This document shows positions 9,400-19,678 of a stretch of DNA of 64,000 nt, piece after piece. Location of the stretch: NCBI RefSeq assembly GCF_900141795.1, contig NZ_FSRE01000002.1:124001-188000 (forward strand). Reading direction: 5' to 3'. How positions within the stretch are numbered: the stretch's first letter is position 1; the number at the start of each line of letters is the position of its first letter. The notes beneath the pieces are model-generated. The model worked only from the letters and a program-made list of their open reading frames with translations. It was not told the origin of the DNA and made no database searches. The translations under genes and the position numbers were made by a program. The DNA comes from Sulfurivirga caldicuralii. GTDB lineage: Bacteria; Pseudomonadota; Gammaproteobacteria; Thiomicrospirales; Thiomicrospiraceae.

Positions 9400-11682
9400 A
9401 TGATTAAGATCGAAATTAACGGCCAGATTGTTGAAGCCCATGAAGGGGATATGCTCATCGACGTTGCCGATGAGGCGAAAATCCCCATTCCGCGTTTCTG
9501 TTATCACAAGAAACTCTCCATTGCTGCCAACTGCCGCATGTGCCTGGTGGAGGTGGAAGGTGCGCCCAAGGCGCTGCCTGCGTGCGCTACGCCCGTCACC
9601 GATGGCATGAAGGTGCATACACGCTCGCCCAAGGCACGCGCCGCTCAGAAGGCGGTCATGGAGTTTCTGCTCATTAACCACCCGCTGGATTGCCCCATCT
9701 GCGATCAGGGTGGGGAATGCGAGCTGCAGGACGTGGCGTTCGAGTATGGCAACGACGTGGGCAAGTATTCGGAAGCTAAGCGCGTCGTGCCCGATCACGA
9801 TGTGGGCCCGCTGATCGCGACCGACATGACGCGCTGCATTCACTGTACCCGCTGCGTGCGTTTCGGCCAGGAGATCTCCGGTCTCATGGAACTGGGCGCT
9901 GTGGGCCGTTCCGAATGGATGGAAATCACCACCTATGTGGGCAAGTCCATTACCTCGGAGATTTCCGGCAACATTATCGACCTGTGTCCGGTCGGGGCGT
10001 TGACTTCCAAGCCGTTCCGCTTCAAAGCGCGTGCGTGGGAAATGGTGGCGCATCCTTCTATCGCGGCCCACGACAGTCTGGGTTCGCATATCGAAGTACA
10101 TACCTATCAGGACAAAGTGATGCGTGTGGTGCCTCGGGATAACGAGGCCATTAACGAAACCTGGCTGTCCGACCGTGATCGCTTTGCCTACGAGGGCATT
10201 AACAGCCAAGATCGTCTCACCGTTCCCCTTGCCAAGTCAAAAGGGCAATGGGACGAGCAGGAATGGGAGGATGCGCTCAATCAGACGGTCGAACTGCTGA
10301 AACCCCATCTCAATAATCCGGATACCGTGGGCGTGCTGGTATCACCCAATGCGACGGTGGAGGAGCTCTACCTGTTGCGCAAGCTCCTGCATGCTCATGG
10401 TGTGAAGGACATTGAAACCCGCCTGCGCCAGATTGATTTCCGCCTTGATGAGGCGGCAGGCAAGCCTGTTGCGCCAGGTCTGGTCAATACGCTGCCGGAA
10501 ATCGAAGCCATGGAGAGCGTATTGCTGGTGGGCAGCAACCTGCGTTATGAAATCCCACTGCTGAATTTGCGTGTCCGCAAGGCACAACTGGAAGGCGCAC
10601 GCGTGCGAGTCCTAAACGTGGCGGATTACCCCTTTACCTTTGACCTTGAGGATAAGGTGATCGCCGATCCTCAGGCGCTGGTCGACACTCTGAAGGTGCT
10701 GGTGCGTGCGGCGGCCGAACTGAAAGGAACAGAAATCCCGGCGGGTGCAGAGGATGCCGTTGTTAGCGAACAGCATCAGGCCTGGGCAAAAGATCTTGTT
10801 GAAAGTGGCAAGGCCACCATTATGGTGGGCGCCATGGCGCAACAGAGCCCGCTCTATGCCGACTTTGTGCTCTGGTCTGCACGCCTGGCCGACCTGACCG
10901 GGGCAACGATCAATGTGGTGCCGCAAAGTGCCAATGAAGTGGGCGCCTATCAGGTGGGCGCCGTACCTGCAAATGGCGGCAATATCGATTCCATGCTTGC
11001 AAGCGACAAGAAAGCGTGGATTGTGGTGGGTATCGATCCAGAACTGGACACCGTTTATGGTGCACGCCTCAAACAGGCGCTGGATCAGGCTGACACGGTC
11101 ATCAGCCTGACGGCTTATGACTCCGAGTATCTGCGGTCCGTGAGCGACATCATGCTGCCGATCGCCGTGCATACGGAAACGGCGGGCACCTTTGTGAACG
11201 CAACCGGCGATTGGCAGTCGTTCAAAATTGCCTCAGCAGCACCGGGTGATGCCAAGCCGCTGTGGAAGATTCTGCGCGTACTGGGCAATCTGCTGGATAT
11301 GGACGGGTTCGACTATGTCCATGCAGATGAAGTGCTTGAAGAGGCGAAAGCCCAAACGCAATCGCTCGGCTCGGTTCAGGGCGATCTCGCTATCCCAGCG
11401 CGTACCTGTGACAAACCGGTCGTGCTGGGAGAGTGGTCGCTGTACAGCGTTGATCCGATCGTGAGACGCAGTGAGCCGCTGCAAAAGGCGGCGGGTGCAG
11501 CTCGACCGGTTGTGCGCAGCGCCATTGAGGCTGATGAAATCGTTCTGAATACGCCGGCAGGGCCGATTACGCTGCCGAACGAATACGACGAGTCCGTGGC
11601 ACCCGGTGTGGTGCTGGTGCCCATGGGACTTTCCGAAACCGCTGATGTTACACTGACGGATGTCAGTGTGGCGGCATCCTGA
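9400..11682 (+). CDS. nuoG: NADH-quinone oxidoreductase subunit G
   Basis: Largest hydrophilic-arm subunit. The N-terminal ferredoxin-type domain binds N1b (RFCYH...CRMCLVEVEG...CATPV). It is followed by the His/Cys motif HPLDCPICDQGGEC (N5) and the N4 site CIHCTRCVRFG. The C-terminal two thirds is a molybdopterin-oxidoreductase-like domain without evident cofactor function. At 760 aa it is of ordinary length. The C-terminal third is more Ala/Val-rich and looks less constrained than the rest. Confidence 0.96.
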   Translation: MIKIEINGQIVEAHEGDMLIDVADEAKIPIPRFCYHKKLSIAANCRMCLVEVEGAPKALPACATPVTDGMKVHTRSPKARAAQKAVMEFLLINHPLDCPICDQGGECELQDVAFEYGNDVGKYSEAKRVVPDHDVGPLIATDMTRCIHCTRCVRFGQEISGLMELGAVGRSEWMEITTYVGKSITSEISGNIIDLCPVGALTSKPFRFKARAWEMVAHPSIAAHDSLGSHIEVHTYQDKVMRVVPRDNEAINETWLSDRDRFAYEGINSQDRLTVPLAKSKGQWDEQEWEDALNQTVELLKPHLNNPDTVGVLVSPNATVEELYLLRKLLHAHGVKDIETRLRQIDFRLDEAAGKPVAPGLVNTLPEIEAMESVLLVGSNLRYEIPLLNLRVRKAQLEGARVRVLNVADYPFTFDLEDKVIADPQALVDTLKVLVRAAAELKGTEIPAGAEDAVVSEQHQAWAKDLVESGKATIMVGAMAQQSPLYADFVLWSARLADLTGATINVVPQSANEVGAYQVGAVPANGGNIDSMLASDKKAWIVVGIDPELDTVYGARLKQALDQADTVISLTAYDSEYLRSVSDIMLPIAVHTETAGTFVNATGDWQSFKIASAAPGDAKPLWKILRVLGNLLDMDGFDYVHADEVLEEAKAQTQSLGSVQGDLAIPARTCDKPVVLGEWSLYSVDPIVRRSEPLQKAAGAARPVVRSAIEADEIVLNTPAGPITLPNEYDESVAPGVVLVPMGLSETADVTLTDVSVAAS

Positions 11683-11694
11683 TAGGGGTCAAGC

Positions 11695-12756
11695 ATGTTT
11701 GAAACCTTACAGCACTGGCTTTCAACGTGGATGTGGGACTGGCTGGCTGTTCTGATCACCATCCTGATTCAGGCAGTCGTCATTATTCTGCCCTTGATGC
11801 TGGTTGTGGCCTACCTCACCTACGCCGAGCGCAAGGTCATTGCCTATATGCAGGTTCGTATGGGCCCAAACCGTGTTGGCCCCTATGGATTACTGCAGCC
11901 GATTGCGGATGCGGTCAAACTGCTCTTCAAGGAAGTGGTGCTGCCCAGTCAGTCGAACATCTATCTGTTCCTGATTGCACCGGTGTTGGCCATTGCCCCG
12001 GCCATCGCCGTGTGGGCCGCCATCCCCTTTGCGGAAGGTTGGGTCGTGGCAGACATTGATGCAGGCGTGCTGTATGTGCTGGCCATTTCTTCCATCACGG
12101 TATATGGTGTGGTGGTTTCCGGCTGGGCGTCCAACTCCAAGTACGCCTTCCTGGGTGCGCTGCGCTCATCGGCACAGAAGATCTCCTACGAGATCGCCAT
12201 GGGCTTCGCCCTGGTGACCGTGCTCATGGTGGCGGACACCATGAACCTGACCCAGATCGTTGAAGGGCAGAAGGGCGGCATCTGGCACTGGTACCTTATC
12301 CCGCTGCTGCCCATGTTCGTGGTCTATTTCATCTCCGGTGTGGCTGAAACCAACCGTGCGCCCTTCGACATCGCGGAAGGCGAGTCGGAAATTGTGGCCG
12401 GTTTCCACGTGGAATATTCAGGCATGGCCTTTGCGGTATTCTTCCTGGCGGAATATGCCATGATGATCCTGATTTCCTACATGACTGCGATCATGTTCCT
12501 GGGGGGCTGGTGGTCACCCTTTGAAGGCATTCCTGTCCTCGAAACCCTGTTCGCCTGGGTGCCCGGCTTCTGGTGGCTGGCTCTGAAAGTCGCTTTCCTG
12601 CTGTTTACTTTCCTGTGGTTCCGAGCCACCTTCCCGCGCTATCGCTACGACCAGCTGATGCGTCTAGGGTGGAAGGTGTTTATTCCGCTTACCATCGTGT
12701 GGGTCTTTGTCGTGATGCTGCTGCATTACTACAAGGTTGGCCCGTGGTTCAACTGA
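11695..12756 (+). CDS. nuoH: NADH-quinone oxidoreductase subunit H
   Basis: Membrane subunit linking the hydrophilic arm to the proton-pumping arm and forming the quinone entry. At 353 aa it has about eight membrane helices and the signatures [21 protein letters not shown] and [25 protein letters not shown] precedes the ATG. nuoI starts 10 bp later. Confidence 0.98.
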   Translation: MFETLQHWLSTWMWDWLAVLITILIQAVVIILPLMLVVAYLTYAERKVIAYMQVRMGPNRVGPYGLLQPIADAVKLLFKEVVLPSQSNIYLFLIAPVLAIAPAIAVWAAIPFAEGWVVADIDAGVLYVLAISSITVYGVVVSGWASNSKYAFLGALRSSAQKISYEIAMGFALVTVLMVADTMNLTQIVEGQKGGIWHWYLIPLLPMFVVYFISGVAETNRAPFDIAEGESEIVAGFHVEYSGMAFAVFFLAEYAMMILISYMTAIMFLGGWWSPFEGIPVLETLFAWVPGFWWLALKVAFLLFTFLWFRATFPRYRYDQLMRLGWKVFIPLTIVWVFVVMLLHYYKVGPWFN

Positions 12757-12766
12757 GGAACGCAGC

Positions 12767-13258
12767 ATGAGTCATACACTTCGACACTGGATCAAGACCT
12801 TCGGTCTGATTGAACTGTTCAAGGGGCTGGCGGTAACGGGCAAATACCTGTTCAAGCCCAAGATTACCGTGCGCTATCCTGAAGAAAAGACGCCCATTTC
12901 ACCGCGCTTCCGTGGTCATCATGCCCTGCGTCGCTATGAAAACGGCGAAGAGCGCTGCATTGCCTGCAAATTGTGCGAGGCAGTGTGCCCGGCCAATGCC
13001 ATCACCATCGAGTCGGAAGAGCGTGAAGACGGCACCCGCCGCACGACCCGCTATGACATTGACATGTTCAAGTGTATTTATTGCGGCTTCTGCGAAGAGG
13101 CGTGCCCTGTGGATGCCATCGTTGAGTCGCGCGTGTTTGAGTATGTGTTCTGGGAACGCGGCGAAAACATCATGACCAAGGAGAAGCTCCTTGAGTTTGG
13201 CGACAAGCATGAACAGATTATTGCAGCCGACAAGGCTGCCGATGCCAAGTACCGTTAA
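12767..13258 (+). CDS. nuoI: NADH-quinone oxidoreductase subunit I
   Basis: Ferredoxin-like subunit with two [4Fe-4S] clusters (N6a and N6b). Both motifs are intact: [12 protein letters not shown] and [12 protein letters not shown]. The ATG at 12767 is preferred, with TGAGGAAC upstream, giving 163 aa. The frame extends back to 12737 inside nuoH without a ribosome site. Confidence 0.97.
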   Translation: MSHTLRHWIKTFGLIELFKGLAVTGKYLFKPKITVRYPEEKTPISPRFRGHHALRRYENGEERCIACKLCEAVCPANAITIESEEREDGTRRTTRYDIDMFKCIYCGFCEEACPVDAIVESRVFEYVFWERGENIMTKEKLLEFGDKHEQIIAADKAADAKYR

Positions 13259-13269
13259 GGAATGGATCT

Positions 13270-13920
13270 ATGAGCTTTGAGCAGCTGGTGTTCTATGCAT
13301 TTGCCGGGATCTCGTCCCTGGCGGCCCTGATGATGATCACGGTGCGCAACCCGGTCAAGGCCGCCCTCTGGCTGGTATTGACCTTTATCAGTGCAGCTGG
13401 CGTCTGGCTGCTGGCCGAGTCCGAGTTTCTCGGTCTGGTGCTGATTCTGGTGTACGTGGGCGCCGTGATGGTGCTCTTCCTGTTCGTGGTGATGATGCTG
13501 GACATCAATCTGGCGGAGATGAAGGAAGGCTTCGCACAATATGCCCCGGTGGGTGCGCTCGTCGCGCTGGTGGTCTTCGGTCTGATTTACCTGGTGGTCG
13601 GTCCTGAGCATTTCGGTCTCGACAAGACGGGCCTGCCGGTGACCCATGGCCCGGACTACAGCAATACCAAGGAAATTGCTGTGCCGTTGTACACCCAGCA
13701 TGCGTATGCCTTCGTACTCGCCGCAGTACTTTTGCTGGTGGGCATTGTTGCAGCCATTGCGCTGACGCTGCGCCGTCGTGGTCCCCGCGATGCCCTGTAT
13801 CAGGACATTGATGCGCAGGTTCGCGTGCGTGCGGAAGACCGCCTGACCATGGTGAAAATGGCCCCGGAGGTGGAGCCTGATGTGTCCAGCAAGAATGAAG
13901 AAGAGGAGGGCGCCAAATGA
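13270..13920 (+). CDS. nuoJ: NADH-quinone oxidoreductase subunit J
   Basis: Membrane subunit beside NuoA and NuoK with five predicted helices over 216 aa. The conserved third-helix region reads [21 protein letters not shown]. The C-terminal tail is charged, ending in a run of Glu/Lys. AAGGA lies before the ATG. It overlaps nuoK by 4 bp. Confidence 0.95.
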   Translation: MSFEQLVFYAFAGISSLAALMMITVRNPVKAALWLVLTFISAAGVWLLAESEFLGLVLILVYVGAVMVLFLFVVMMLDINLAEMKEGFAQYAPVGALVALVVFGLIYLVVGPEHFGLDKTGLPVTHGPDYSNTKEIAVPLYTQHAYAFVLAAVLLLVGIVAAIALTLRRRGPRDALYQDIDAQVRVRAEDRLTMVKMAPEVEPDVSSKNEEEEGAK

Positions 13921-14222
13921 TTGCACTGTCCGATTACCTGCTGTTTGGCGCCGTACTGTTCATGATCAGCCTTGCCGGCATTTTCCTTAACCGCAAGAAC
14001 CTGATCATCATTCTGATGTGTATCGAACTGCTGCTGCTGGCAGTCAACACCAATCTGGTGGCGTTTTCCCACTATCTGAACGACGTGCAGGGTGAAATCT
14101 TCGTGTTCTTCATCCTGACCGTTGCAGCGGCGGAAGCGGCGATTGGTCTGGCGATTCTGGTACTGGTATTCCGTCACCGCAAGCACATTACGGTTGACGA
14201 TCTCGATCAACTCAAGGGGTAA
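13917..14222 (+). CDS. nuoK: NADH-quinone oxidoreductase subunit K
   Basis: Small (101 aa) membrane subunit with three helices and the buried Glu residues of the proton path, seen in [11 protein letters not shown] and in the [12 protein letters not shown] segment. It is the MnhC/MrpC relative in complex I. Its ATG is coupled to the nuoJ stop. Confidence 0.97.
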   Translation: MIALSDYLLFGAVLFMISLAGIFLNRKNLIIILMCIELLLLAVNTNLVAFSHYLNDVQGEIFVFFILTVAAAEAAIGLAILVLVFRHRKHITVDDLDQLKG

Positions 14223-14228
14223 GGCTGG

Positions 14229-16205
14229 ATGAGCACTTTGCATACGATTCTCACCGTCCTGTTGGTAGCACCACTGATCGGTTCGATCATTGCCGGTCTT
14301 TTTGGCCGTCAGATCGGCCGCAAGGGTGCCCACAGTGTGACCATCGCCGCTGTTGCACTGTCTACCGTGCTCGCTGCCTGGGTATTTGCCCTGTTCGTCA
14401 TTCAGGGGCACGAGCCCTACAATGCATCGCTGTACACCTGGATGATCAGTGACGGAATCAAGTTCGAGATCGGTTACCTGATCGATTCGCTGTCGGCTAC
14501 GATGATGCTGGTGGTGACCTTCGTTTCCCTGATGGTGCACATCTACACCATCGGCTACATGGATCACGACGCAGACTATCCACCGGAAAACCCGTATTAC
14601 CAGCGCTTTTTCAGCTATATCTCCCTGTTTACCTTCTCCATGCTGTCGCTGGTGATGGCGAACAACTTCCTGCAGTTGTTCTTCGGCTGGGAAGCGGTGG
14701 GCCTAGTGTCCTACTTGCTGATCGGTTTCTACATGAAGCGCGAATCGGCCATTCAGGCAAACCTGAAGGCGTTTCTGGTCAACCGGGTAGGCGACTTTGG
14801 TTTCGTACTAGGTATCGCCATTGTAGTGATGTACTTTGGCACGCTGGATTACCAGACCTTCTTTAATGGGCTGGATGCGCACAAGGATGATGTGATCGAT
14901 TTCGGTTGGGGGCCGGTGTCCATGATTACTGCGGCAACCCTGCTGCTGTTTGTGGGCGCCATGGGCAAATCCGCGCAGATGCCACTGCATGTCTGGCTAC
15001 CGGAATCCATGGAAGGTCCGACGCCGATTTCAGCCCTGATTCACGCTGCAACCATGGTGACGGCCGGCATTTTCATGGTGGCGCGTCTGTCGCCCGCGTA
15101 TGAGTTGTCCGAAGTGGCGCTGAGCGTGGTACTGCTTGTGGGCGCCATTACCGCTTTCATGATGGGGCTGCTGGGCATCGTGCAGAATGACATCAAGCGG
15201 GTTGTTGCCTACTCCACCCTGTCGCAGCTGGGCTACATGACTGCTGCCCTGGGTGTATCGGCTTATGCCGCGGGCATGTTCCATGTGATTACGCATGCCT
15301 TCTTCAAGGCACTGCTGTTCCTCGCGGCCGGTTCCGTGATTATCGCCATGCATCACGATCAGGACATCCGCAACATGGGCGGCCTGAAGAAATACATGCC
15401 GATTACCTACTGGACCATGCTGATCGGGTCATTGGCTCTGATCGGTTTCCCGGGCTTCTCCGGCTTCTTCTCCAAGGATTCCATCATCATGGCCACCGAA
15501 GCCTCGGAGCAGTTTGGTGCCGGCTTTGCTCACCTGTTGCTGGTGGCAGGCGTCTTTGTCACGGCCTTTTATACCTTCCGCATGTTCTTCCTGGTCTTCC
15601 ACGCACCGGAAAGCGAGTATGTGCGTACACACGACATTCACGAGTCGCCGAAGGTGGTGACGGTCCCCCTGATTCTGCTGTCGATTCCGGCTGTGCTGGT
15701 GGGCTGGCCCATGATCGGTCCCATCCTCTCCGGCAGCTATTTCGCAGATTCCATTTTTGTTCTGCCAGAACACGATGTCCTGCGCGAAATCTACGAGCAC
15801 CATTTCCACGGCGCGCTGAACATGGTCATTCACGGGCTGTTCACCCTGCCGGTATGGCTTTCCTTTGCAGGTGTGGCGCTGGCCTGGTACATGTACATCA
15901 AGAACCCGGCGCTGCCGGCCAGGGTACAGCAGGCGTGCCCGGTGTGCTATCGCATTCTTGAGAATGGGTATGGCTTCGACCGCTTCAACGAGATCGTCTT
16001 TGTGAACGGCTCCCGCAAACTGGGTGAGTTCTTCTGGAAGGTCATCGACCAGACCATCATTGATGGCTGGATGGTGAATGGCACTGCAAATCTGGTGGCC
16101 GTCGCCGCGCGCAACTGGCGTCAGCTGCAGACGGGCTACCTGTACCATTACGCCTTTGTGATGATTTTCGGCACCCTCATTCTGCTCCTGTGGGCATTGT
16201 GGTAA
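14229..16205 (+). CDS. nuoL: NADH-quinone oxidoreductase subunit L
   Basis: Terminal antiporter-like proton pump of the membrane arm, related to MrpA. The 658-aa protein has many membrane helices, the family core FFGWEAVGLVSYLLIGFY, the Lys-bearing KSAQMPLHVWLPESMEGPTP segment, and IKRVVAYSTLSQLGYM. The C-terminal part includes the lateral amphipathic helix and the last helix typical of NuoL. Confidence 0.97.
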   Translation: MSTLHTILTVLLVAPLIGSIIAGLFGRQIGRKGAHSVTIAAVALSTVLAAWVFALFVIQGHEPYNASLYTWMISDGIKFEIGYLIDSLSATMMLVVTFVSLMVHIYTIGYMDHDADYPPENPYYQRFFSYISLFTFSMLSLVMANNFLQLFFGWEAVGLVSYLLIGFYMKRESAIQANLKAFLVNRVGDFGFVLGIAIVVMYFGTLDYQTFFNGLDAHKDDVIDFGWGPVSMITAATLLLFVGAMGKSAQMPLHVWLPESMEGPTPISALIHAATMVTAGIFMVARLSPAYELSEVALSVVLLVGAITAFMMGLLGIVQNDIKRVVAYSTLSQLGYMTAALGVSAYAAGMFHVITHAFFKALLFLAAGSVIIAMHHDQDIRNMGGLKKYMPITYWTMLIGSLALIGFPGFSGFFSKDSIIMATEASEQFGAGFAHLLLVAGVFVTAFYTFRMFFLVFHAPESEYVRTHDIHESPKVVTVPLILLSIPAVLVGWPMIGPILSGSYFADSIFVLPEHDVLREIYEHHFHGALNMVIHGLFTLPVWLSFAGVALAWYMYIKNPALPARVQQACPVCYRILENGYGFDRFNEIVFVNGSRKLGEFFWKVIDQTIIDGWMVNGTANLVAVAARNWRQLQTGYLYHYAFVMIFGTLILLLWALW

Positions 16206-16260
16206 GCCGTTTTATACGAACACGACGCGATACAAAAATAATCTATAAGGAATGCACTAC

Positions 16261-17775
16261 ATGACAGTCGGTTATCCCATTCTGAGTACGCTGATCTGGC
16301 TGCCCATTATCGCCGGTGTGATCGTTCTGTTCGCAGGGCGAAACAATCCGCGCCTGGCCAAATGGCTGTCCCTGGCGACAGTTATCGTGACCTTCCTGCT
16401 GTCACTGCCGCTGTGGTTTGCATTCGATCGCACCACGGCAGCCATGCAGTTTGTGGAAAAGCTCGACTGGATTCCGGCCTACAACATTCAATACTTCCTC
16501 GGTGTGGATGGCCTCTCCATGCCGCTGGTCCTGCTCACCACCTTTACCCAGGTACTGGTGATTGCTTCGGCATGGGAGGTGATCAAGGAGCGCGTTGAGC
16601 AGTACATGGGTGCGTTCCTGATCATGCAGGGGCTGATGACAGGCGTTTTTGTGGCCCTGGATGCGGTGCTGTTTTACGTGTTCTGGGAAGCGCTGCTGAT
16701 CCCGATGTTCATCGTAATCGGCAAGTGGGGCGGCCCGCGTCGTGTTTATGCAACCATCAAGTTCTTCCTGTACACCTTCTTCGGCTCCGTATTCATGCTG
16801 GTGTCCTTCCTGTACATGTATTACCAGAGCGGCAGCTTCTCGATTCTCGACTTCCATACCCTGCCATTGGGGATGACGGCACAGATTCTCATTTTCCTGG
16901 CGTTCCTGATCGCCTTTGCGGTGAAAATCCCCATGTTCCCGGTGCATACCTGGCTGCCGGATGCCCACGTTGAGGCACCCACTGCCGGTTCCGTAGTGCT
17001 GGCGGCGATCATGCTGAAGATGGGGGGCTACGGCTTTGTGCGCTTCAGTCTGCCGATCACACCGGATGCGTCCATGCAGCTGGACTGGCTGGTGATTGTG
17101 CTGTCGCTGATTGCCATCGTCTACATCGGCTTCGTGGCCCTGGTGCAGCATGACATGAAAAAACTGGTGGCCTATTCCTCCATTTCTCACATGGGCTTTG
17201 TCACCCTTGGCATGTTCGTGCTGTACGACATTCTGCAGAACACGGGTACTCTGCAGGGCGCACAACTGGGGATGGAAGGCGCCATGGTGCAGATGATTTC
17301 TCACGGCTTTATTTCCGGTGCCATGTTCCTTGCAATCGGTGTTCTGTATGACCGACTGCATACCCGTGAAATCAGTGCCTATGGCGGAGTGGTCAATGTG
17401 ATGCCGTGGTTTGGCTTCTTCGCGGTGCTGTTTGCCATGGGCAATGTGGGACTGCCCGGCACCTCCGGTTTTGTGGGCGAATTCATGGTGATTCTGAGCA
17501 GCTTCAAAGCCAACCCGTGGTATGGGATTCTGGCAGCCTTTACGTTGATCATCGGTGCCGCCTATACCCTGTGGATGGTCAAGCGCGTCATCTTTGGGGA
17601 CATTCGCAACGAGGCGGTCGCCAAGATGGAAGACCTGAACAAGCGTGAATTTGCCATCATGACAGCGTTGGCTGTGGCAGTGATTGCACTGGGTGTGTAT
17701 CCCTATCCGCTGATGGATGTGATGCACGCATCGGTCGAGCATCTGATCCAGCAAGCCTTTACATCGAAACTGTAA
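16261..17775 (+). CDS. nuoM: NADH-quinone oxidoreductase subunit M
   Basis: Second antiporter-like proton pump. It shows FYVFWEALLIPMFI (membrane Glu), KIPMFPVHTWLPDAHVEAPT (pumping Lys) and MKKLVAYSSISHMGFV. An ATG at 16252 abuts AAGGA (16247-16251) too closely, so the in-frame ATG at 16261, with a 9-bp spacer, is chosen; this gives 504 aa. The 55-bp nuoL-nuoM gap is one of the longer gaps in the operon and is AT-rich. Confidence 0.96.
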   Translation: MTVGYPILSTLIWLPIIAGVIVLFAGRNNPRLAKWLSLATVIVTFLLSLPLWFAFDRTTAAMQFVEKLDWIPAYNIQYFLGVDGLSMPLVLLTTFTQVLVIASAWEVIKERVEQYMGAFLIMQGLMTGVFVALDAVLFYVFWEALLIPMFIVIGKWGGPRRVYATIKFFLYTFFGSVFMLVSFLYMYYQSGSFSILDFHTLPLGMTAQILIFLAFLIAFAVKIPMFPVHTWLPDAHVEAPTAGSVVLAAIMLKMGGYGFVRFSLPITPDASMQLDWLVIVLSLIAIVYIGFVALVQHDMKKLVAYSSISHMGFVTLGMFVLYDILQNTGTLQGAQLGMEGAMVQMISHGFISGAMFLAIGVLYDRLHTREISAYGGVVNVMPWFGFFAVLFAMGNVGLPGTSGFVGEFMVILSSFKANPWYGILAAFTLIIGAAYTLWMVKRVIFGDIRNEAVAKMEDLNKREFAIMTALAVAVIALGVYPYPLMDVMHASVEHLIQQAFTSKL

Positions 17776-17806
17776 GCCCTGACAACCGCATATTTAGGAA
17801 GCGATC

Positions 17807-19261
17807 ATGACATTTGAAGTTCCCAATCTCGCGCCTGCATTGCCTGAGATCGTTCTGCTGACGTTGACCTCGTTTCTGCTGATTGCAGACACCGTCTGGT
17901 CGAAACGCTGTGCGCACTGCACCTACTGGGCGACGCAGATCACCCTGCTTGTGGTCGGCTGGCTCATTGTGAGCAGCTTTACCACGCAGACCGTGGTCAC
18001 CTTCGATGGCAGCTTCGTGCGCGATACCCTGGCTGATGTGCTCAAGCTGTTCATCGTCGCCACCAGTATCGGCATATTCCTGTTTTCGCGTGAGTATCTG
18101 CTTCAGCAGCGCAGTTATCATGGTGAGTTCTTCGTTTTGGGTCTGTACGGTGTGCTGGGCATGTTTGTCATGGTCAGCGCCTATAACCTGATTACCCTCT
18201 ATCTTGGGCTGGAGATCATGTCGCTGGCGCTGTACGCCATGATCGCCATGCAGCGCGACTCGCAAAAGGCCTCTGAAGCTGCCATGAAGTATTTCGTGCT
18301 TGGCGCGTTGGCCACGGGCATGATGCTGTATGGCATGTCCATGCTGTATGGCGCGACCGGGACGCTGGAGCTGCCGAAGATTGCGCAGGTCATTGCAAGC
18401 GGGCATGCGGACCAGGCCGTACTGGCGTTCTCGCTGGTATTCATCGTCATCGGTCTGGCGTTCAAGCTGGGTGCAGTGCCATTCCACATGTGGGTGCCTG
18501 ACGTTTACCATGGTGCTCCCACGGCCATGACGCTCTATCTGGCGTCTGCTCCCAAGATCGCAGCCTTTGCCATGCTGTATCGCCTGCTGTGGGACGGCCT
18601 GCAGCTGGCGCTGCCGGACTGGCAGGGCATGCTGATTATCCTGTCGGTACTATCGCTGATTGTGGGTACGGTGATTGCCGTGGTGCAGACCAACCTCAAG
18701 CGCCTGCTGGCCTATTCCGGTATCAGCCACATGGGCTTTGTGCTCATGGGGGTGGCTGCAGGCGATGCGGAAGGCTTTGCTGCGGCCATGTTCTATATCA
18801 TCATTTACGCCATCACCAGCGTGGCGGCGTTCGGCATGATCATCGCCCTGGCACGCATGGGGCACGAATTTGACGAAATCGAAGACTTCAAGGGGCTGAA
18901 CCAGCGCAATCCCTGGCTGGCCGCCATGATGCTGTTCATCATGTTCTCCATGGCTGGCATTCCGCCTTTCATCGGCTTCTGGGTCAAGCTGGCGGTGATT
19001 GAAGCGGCCGTAAACGCGGGCCTGCTGTGGCTGGCCATCGTGGCAGTCATCACCGCCGTGATCGGTGCCTTCTACTACCTGCGCGTGGTCAAGGTGATGT
19101 ACTTTGATACCGTGGAGGAGAGCAAGCCCGCCGAGCCTATTACCCGTGAGCTGGGCTTTGCGGTGAGTGTCGTTTCCGGCCTGCTGCTGATTCTGGGCCT
19201 GTTCCCGTCATGGATCCTGGATCTGTGTTATCGCAGCCTTGGCGTGACGGTGGTAGGCTGA
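17807..19261 (+). CDS. nuoN: NADH-quinone oxidoreductase subunit N
   Basis: Third antiporter-like proton pump, 484 aa. Motifs include LGLEIMSLALYAMIA, KLGAVPFHMWVPDVYHGAPT and LKRLLAYSGISHMGFVL. TAGGAAG lies before the ATG. It is the last classical nuo gene, and the next ORF starts 1 bp after its stop. Confidence 0.97.
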   Translation: MTFEVPNLAPALPEIVLLTLTSFLLIADTVWSKRCAHCTYWATQITLLVVGWLIVSSFTTQTVVTFDGSFVRDTLADVLKLFIVATSIGIFLFSREYLLQQRSYHGEFFVLGLYGVLGMFVMVSAYNLITLYLGLEIMSLALYAMIAMQRDSQKASEAAMKYFVLGALATGMMLYGMSMLYGATGTLELPKIAQVIASGHADQAVLAFSLVFIVIGLAFKLGAVPFHMWVPDVYHGAPTAMTLYLASAPKIAAFAMLYRLLWDGLQLALPDWQGMLIILSVLSLIVGTVIAVVQTNLKRLLAYSGISHMGFVLMGVAAGDAEGFAAAMFYIIIYAITSVAAFGMIIALARMGHEFDEIEDFKGLNQRNPWLAAMMLFIMFSMAGIPPFIGFWVKLAVIEAAVNAGLLWLAIVAVITAVIGAFYYLRVVKVMYFDTVEESKPAEPITRELGFAVSVVSGLLLILGLFPSWILDLCYRSLGVTVVG

Positions 19262-19262
19262 C

Positions 19263-19583
19263 ATGAATCTTGAACTGGCTATTAGCCTGCTGATCGTGCT
19301 GGCACTGATCCTCGCCAACCTGCCGTGGTTGATGCGGGACCGCGTGTTCCTTGTCTTTTCACGTCACGACAAGCCATTCTGGCTGGGGCTGCTTGAGTGG
19401 GGTGTCTACTACGCCCTGAGCATGACACTGGCCCGTTTTGTAGAGTGGCGCGTCATGGGCAACCTGTCGGAACAGGGGTGGGAGTTCTGGACAACCACTT
19501 TCTTCCTGTTCATGATTTTTGCCTTTCCCGGCTTTATCGTGCGCTACAACCTGTCGCGTTATCTGCAGGCGGCCCGTTCCTGA
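19263..19583 (+). CDS. DUF2818 family membrane protein, nuo-linked
   Basis: Function unknown. This 106-aa protein has three likely membrane segments (about residues 4-22, 42-60 and 78-96) and several Trp/Arg-bearing loops. It resembles the DUF2818 family, which from memory often follows nuoN in beta- and some gammaproteobacteria. That position suggests a role in assembling or stabilising the complex I membrane arm, which is inference from context. It is followed at once by a repeat (19584) and then a terminator. Confidence 0.8.
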   Translation: MNLELAISLLIVLALILANLPWLMRDRVFLVFSRHDKPFWLGLLEWGVYYALSMTLARFVEWRVMGNLSEQGWEFWTTTFFLFMIFAFPGFIVRYNLSRYLQAARS

Positions 19584-19602
19584 GGGGGTCCCCGACTTTT
19601 TT
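19584..19602 (+). repeat. Short post-stop repeat, copy A
   Basis: Five G, T, four C, then GACTTTTTT, beginning at the base after the stop codon of the DUF2818 gene. The same sequence recurs near 27493 (reversed), 35045, 50940 (reversed, inside lpd) and, less exactly, 57371 (reversed). Its function is unknown. Confidence 0.7.
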
Positions 19603-19611
19603 CAAAGCGCA

Positions 19612-19642
19612 AAAAAAGCCCTGCGGATTTGCAGGGCTTTTT
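19612..19642. terminator. Bidirectional terminator between the nuo operon and lon
   Basis: An 8-bp stem, AGCCCTGC (19617-19624) with GCAGGGCT (19631-19638), is flanked by an A run on the left and a T run on the right. It can therefore end both the plus-strand nuo transcript and the minus-strand lon transcript, whose gene ends at 19679. Confidence 0.88.
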
Positions 19643-19678
19643 CATATCAAAACGGGCATTTTCCCCCTATTTTGAGTC

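Noticed and set aside
8299-10209. 636-codon minus-strand ORF opposite nuoF-nuoG
   Set aside because: Antisense shadow of conserved genes in GC-rich DNA, no family resemblance.
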